Of a stretch of 64,000 nt of DNA, positions 63,347-64,000 are shown in pieces. The DNA is from Fulvimonas sp. R45 (GTDB lineage Bacteria > Pseudomonadota > Gammaproteobacteria > Xanthomonadales > Rhodanobacteraceae). The DNA is taken from NCBI RefSeq assembly GCF_030504985.1, contig NZ_JASERU010000002.1:283464-347463 (forward strand). The letters run 5' to 3'. The notes under the pieces are model-generated. The model worked only from the letters and a program-made list of their open reading frames with translations. It made no database searches and had not been told where the DNA came from. Each line of letters starts with the position of its first letter. The first letter of the stretch is position 1. A program made the position numbers and the translations under genes.

Positions 63347-63507
63347 CCCTCCCCTGCACGCAGGGGAGGGAGCCATGGTGCCACGAGGTTTTGCTCCCCT
63401 GCTTGCAGGGGAGCATGGTATCGCGAGGTTTTGCTCCTCCCCCTGCCTGCATGGGAAGGGGCAGGGTGTCACCAGGTTTTGCTCCTCCCCCTGCTTGCAG
63501 GGGGAGG
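63347..63507. repeat. Cluster of hairpin repeats
   Basis: At least three perfect hairpins and one decayed copy in 161 bases. CCCTCCCCTGC (63347-63357) with GCAGGGGAGGG (63360-63370). GCTCCCCTGC (63393-63402) with GCAGGGGAGC (63405-63414). CCTCCCCCTGC (63484-63494) with GCAGGGGGAGG (63497-63507). The decayed copy is at about 63433-63466. Between them GAGGTTTTGCTC recurs. Same class as 26943 and 38555, but multiplied. Confidence 0.85.
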
Positions 63508-63553
63508 TTGGGAGGGGGTAAGGCTTTTCGGCAAAGGCTCAGGGACACGGCCC

Positions 63554-63904
63554 ATGCAAAGGAAATGGACATTCGCCCGCCGGCTTCGCAACGAAGCCAC
63601 CGATGCCGAGCGACACCTGTGGCACTACCTGCGCCGCGGACAGCTCGCCGGTTTCAAGTTCCGCCGGCAATATCCCATGGCTGGATATATCGCGGATTTC
63701 ATCTGTATCCCGGCAAGGCTCGTGTTGGAGCTGGATGGCGGGCAGCATCTCGATGCGTTGGGCTATGACGCCGAACGCACGCGCACGATCGAAGCACAGG
63801 GATATCGTGTGCTGCGGTTCTGGAATGACGAGGTGTTGTTGCGTACGGAGGCGGTGTTGGAAGAGGTGCTTCGGCATCTTCCGCGTGGCAGCGAGGGTGG
63901 TTGA
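63554..63904 (+). CDS. DUF559 endonuclease-like protein
   Basis: 116 residues from ATG at 63554. Typical DUF559 layout: RRLRNEATDAERHLWHYLR, FKFRRQYPMAGYIADFIC, LVLELDGGQHL, and RVLRFWNDEVLLRTEAVLEE. The ADF and ELDGGQH acidic residues match the restriction-endonuclease-like fold of the family, whose cellular role is not established. It starts after the hairpin cluster. Its stop TGA abuts the end of an IS element, so the last residues may have been altered by the insertion. Confidence 0.88.
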   Translation: MQRKWTFARRLRNEATDAERHLWHYLRRGQLAGFKFRRQYPMAGYIADFICIPARLVLELDGGQHLDALGYDAERTRTIEAQGYRVLRFWNDEVLLRTEAVLEEVLRHLPRGSEGG

Positions 63905-64000
63905 ACCTGCCCCCTGAGAGCGGACGCCAAGAAGCACGGAGTCAAGCGGCCTGCTTCAGCTTCTTGGCATAGTCGTTGGGTGACAAGTAGCCGAGCGCCG
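63905..64000 (-). mobile_element. End of an IS3-family insertion sequence (partial)
   Basis: The 3' end of a transposase gene on the minus strand followed by a short non-coding tail that reaches the DUF559 stop. The terminal inverted repeat probably begins within 63902-63911 (CCTGCCCCCTGAGAGCGGAC on the plus strand). The other end lies outside the window. Confidence 0.7.
63942..64000 (-). CDS. IS3-family transposase OrfB, C-terminal end (partial)
   Basis: Eighteen complete codons before the stop read ALGYLSPNDYAKKLKQAA. HSALGYLSPxxY near the end is characteristic of the integrase-type OrfB of IS3 elements. The gene runs off the right edge of the window. Confidence 0.75.
   Translation of the reverse strand, partial: ALGYLSPNDYAKKLKQAA

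Noticed and set aside
63347..63507. CRISPR array
   Set aside because: The repeats are self-complementary hairpins of unequal length with irregular spacing, and no cas genes are present.

Overview
The window is about 64 kb of high-GC chromosomal DNA. It most likely comes from a gammaproteobacterium of the order Lysobacterales (Xanthomonadales), probably the Rhodanobacteraceae. That placement is inferred from the gene order ruvC-ruvA-kup-ruvB-ybgC-tolQRAB-pal-cpoB-queE-queC, the several TonB-dependent receptors, a DUF3011 protein, and many short GC-rich hairpin repeats between genes. No rRNA, phage or CRISPR locus is present. The only mobile element is the end of an IS3-family element cut by the right edge.

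Layout: (1) 1-8314, a tightly overlapping cobalamin operon: end of a BtuB-type receptor, a BtuM-like B12 membrane protein, CobO, CobB, CobD, a CobC-CobQ fusion, CobP, CobT and an alpha-ribazole phosphatase. CobS is not seen. (2) 8498-12604, an ECF sigma factor, a FecR anti-sigma regulator and a receptor with an N-terminal signalling domain, followed by a DUF535 gene and a second large receptor on the other strand (12607-16063). (3) 16325-34116, housekeeping genes: FmdB-like, DUF3011, AspRS, a hydrolase, YebC, RuvCAB with two tandem Kup potassium transporters inside it, YbgC, the Tol-Pal envelope system, CpoB, QueE and QueC. (4) 34188-39284, tRNA-Lys with its own promoter and terminator, a beta-propeller protein, a VTT membrane protein, a deaminase, GlnRS and CoaE. 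(5) 39281-60720, type IV pilus genes pilD, pilC and pilB, then about 12 kb of glycan genes, then a pilA operon. (6) 61208-64000, an S9 dipeptidyl-peptidase, a hairpin-repeat array, a DUF559 protein and the IS3 end.

The most interesting parts are as follows. First, cobC and cobQ are one open frame, and the linker is made of a translated intergenic hairpin repeat. Second, two kup genes share a 279-bp stretch without a single mismatch, which points to recent gene conversion. Third, pilA sits in an operon with a TfpX/TfpZ-family pilin accessory gene and two large TMTC-like membrane proteins. A sigma-54-type promoter lies upstream of pilA and a strong hairpin terminator follows it. A polyprenyl-phosphate glycosyltransferase-like gene, several sugar and glycosyltransferase genes, an ATP-grasp enzyme and a Wzx-type flippase lie between this operon and pilB. 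The reading offered here is a pilin or surface glycosylation island inserted between pilA and pilBCD. That function is inferred from gene content and has not been shown.

The glycan genes from about 48 to 55 kb have visibly lower GC and more mixed codon use than the flanks, as is usual for variable surface-polysaccharide loci. Start codons were chosen by ribosome binding sites and by 1-8 base overlaps with the preceding gene; doubtful ones are marked.
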